Both the position numbers and the translations under genes were made by a program. From Bog-756 sp963745955 (lineage in GTDB: Bacteria > Actinomycetota > Acidimicrobiia > Acidimicrobiales > RAAP-2), in NCBI GenBank assembly GCA_963745955.1, contig CAVUZI010000011.1, positions 1,178,001-1,242,000 of the forward strand: DNA of 64,000 bases, read 5' to 3'. Of the stretch, positions 63,376 to 64,000 are shown one piece after another. The notes below the pieces were generated by a model. That model made no database searches. It had not been told where the DNA came from and saw only the letters and a list, made by a program, of their open reading frames with translations. Positions within the stretch are counted from its first letter, which is position 1, and every line of letters begins with the position of its first letter.

Positions 63376-63391
63376 CGTTCCACGTGAAACA
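63376..63391. promoter_or_regulatory. parS: parS-like site 6
   Basis: CGTTCCACGTGAAACA, identical to site 5 and 147 bases after it, about 80 bases before the start of the last open frame. Confidence 0.85.
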
Positions 63392-63471
63392 TTTTCGTCG
63401 AAAGGCTTGACCACGACTTCGGCGCGGGGGAGGATGAAGTCCTTGAACCCTGCCCAGTCGAAGAGACGATA

Positions 63472-64000
63472 GTGCTCGGCCGTCGTCGGGGTCGAAACAG
63501 ACCCACCGCTCAGGATGACTTCTATCCCGTTACCGAGCCGGAGATCGAGCCGGGATCCATCAAGTTGGTAGAGGATTCCTCCGACTCCTCCTCCGACTCC
63601 AGCTCGGCTCCGGCAGAGTCATCCCAGGTTCAACCCTCACCCGCAGGCCCGCCACCGCGGATGCCTACTCCGATCAAGAAAACCAGTTCGGACGTTGCAA
63701 CGGCCCATGCCGAACTCGACAGCGTCCTGCCCCCCAGCGGCATGGACCGGGTTGTCGAGCGGACGAATGCCGGTGTCAGTTCGGTTACCCCGGATGTCAG
63801 GCAAGGGGGGTCGCCGGAGCAGGCGGTGGCTTCGCCGGCGACAATCGAGGAAGTGGATCTCGAGGTGTCCGCGTCCGACGAGCCGATGGAAGCGGACAAC
63901 CAGCCTTCCTATCCGAGCCCCGAAGTCGAGGTCGAGGTCGAGCAGATTGCGGCGACCGGGTCCGACGAAGAGGTCCAGGCGGCATCCCGCAACCCGCTCC
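63472..64000 (+). CDS. N-terminal part of an acidic low-complexity protein, possibly ParA or ParB family with an extended N-terminus
   Basis: A frame open from before 63472 to the window end (176 codons, no stop). Candidate starts are GTG 63472 and ATG 63661. The sequence is dominated by acidic and serine/proline segments (VEDSSDSSSDSSSAPAESSQ, VEEVEVEQIAATGSDEEVQA-like) with no folded motif. Gene order after rsmG and the parS cluster upstream make parA or parB the expected occupant, but no Walker motif is reached, so the assignment is inference. If it is parA, the long disordered N-terminus would be unusual. Confidence 0.5.
   Translation, partial: MLGRRRGRNRPTAQDDFYPVTEPEIEPGSIKLVEDSSDSSSDSSSAPAESSQVQPSPAGPPPRMPTPIKKTSSDVATAHAELDSVLPPSGMDRVVERTNAGVSSVTPDVRQGGSPEQAVASPATIEEVDLEVSASDEPMEADNQPSYPSPEVEVEVEQIAATGSDEEVQAASRNPL

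Noticed and set aside
62400..63400. Possible CRISPR array or short genes in the repeat region after rsmG
   Set aside because: Units are ~131 bases with conserved, not variable, sequence between the short palindromes, no cas genes are near, and the open frames are simple translations of the repeats. The palindromes match parS.

Overview
High-GC actinobacterial chromosome containing the replication-origin neighbourhood, probably from the class Acidimicrobiia. The basis is the gene order gyrA-gyrB-DUF721/DciA-recF-dnaN-dnaA | rpmH-rnpA-yidD-yidC-jag-rsmG, a tRNA-Ile(GAT) beside gyrA, an F420-type luciferase-like oxidoreductase and codon use. The class assignment is inference.

Layout. (1) 1-29.7 kb is ordinary chromosome with metabolic and transport genes: DinB-like protein, TetR, MFS exporter with a fused winged-helix tail, flavin monooxygenase, pirin, RodZ-like HTH membrane protein, CtaG, beta-carbonic anhydrase, HAD phosphatase, luciferase-like oxidoreductase, SRPBCC protein, acyl-CoA ligase, nitroreductase, a PH-domain pair, GH38 alpha-mannosidase, a Fur-family regulator divergent from a nickel/cobalt permease, an FAD oxidoreductase and an amino-acid antiporter. 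From 25.6 to 29.4 kb it degrades into gene fragments and ends in a YefM/RelE-type toxin-antitoxin pair. (2) 29,752-49,016 is a 19.3-kb integrated element bounded by a perfect 44-bp direct repeat of the 3' part of tRNA-Ile. It has a tyrosine integrase, an excisionase-type HTH protein, an XRE regulator and a DUF3987-type ATPase at the tRNA end. Its cargo is two paralogous collagen/pentapeptide-repeat proteins, a beta-helix protein, lipoproteins, a P-loop kinase, acetyltransferase, serine recombinase, an IS110-family element with a candidate bridge-RNA region, and an intergenic repeat found downstream of + strand genes. (3) 49.0-58.1 kb is the leftward replication cluster, with a likely oriC between dnaN and dnaA. 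(4) 58.5-62.3 kb is the rightward rpmH-rsmG cluster. (5) 62.3-63.4 kb is a gene-free array of parS-like (ParB-binding) sites, partly in a ~131-bp tandem repeat. It leads into an acidic open frame leaving the window where parA/parB would be expected.

Sequence quality: at least 14 places show a single-base frame break in otherwise well-conserved genes, including gyrA, gyrB, dnaA, jag and rsmG. Removing or adding one base restores full-length products in each. Essential genes are unlikely to be broken, so I read these as assembly or sequencing errors and annotate each gene as one CDS.
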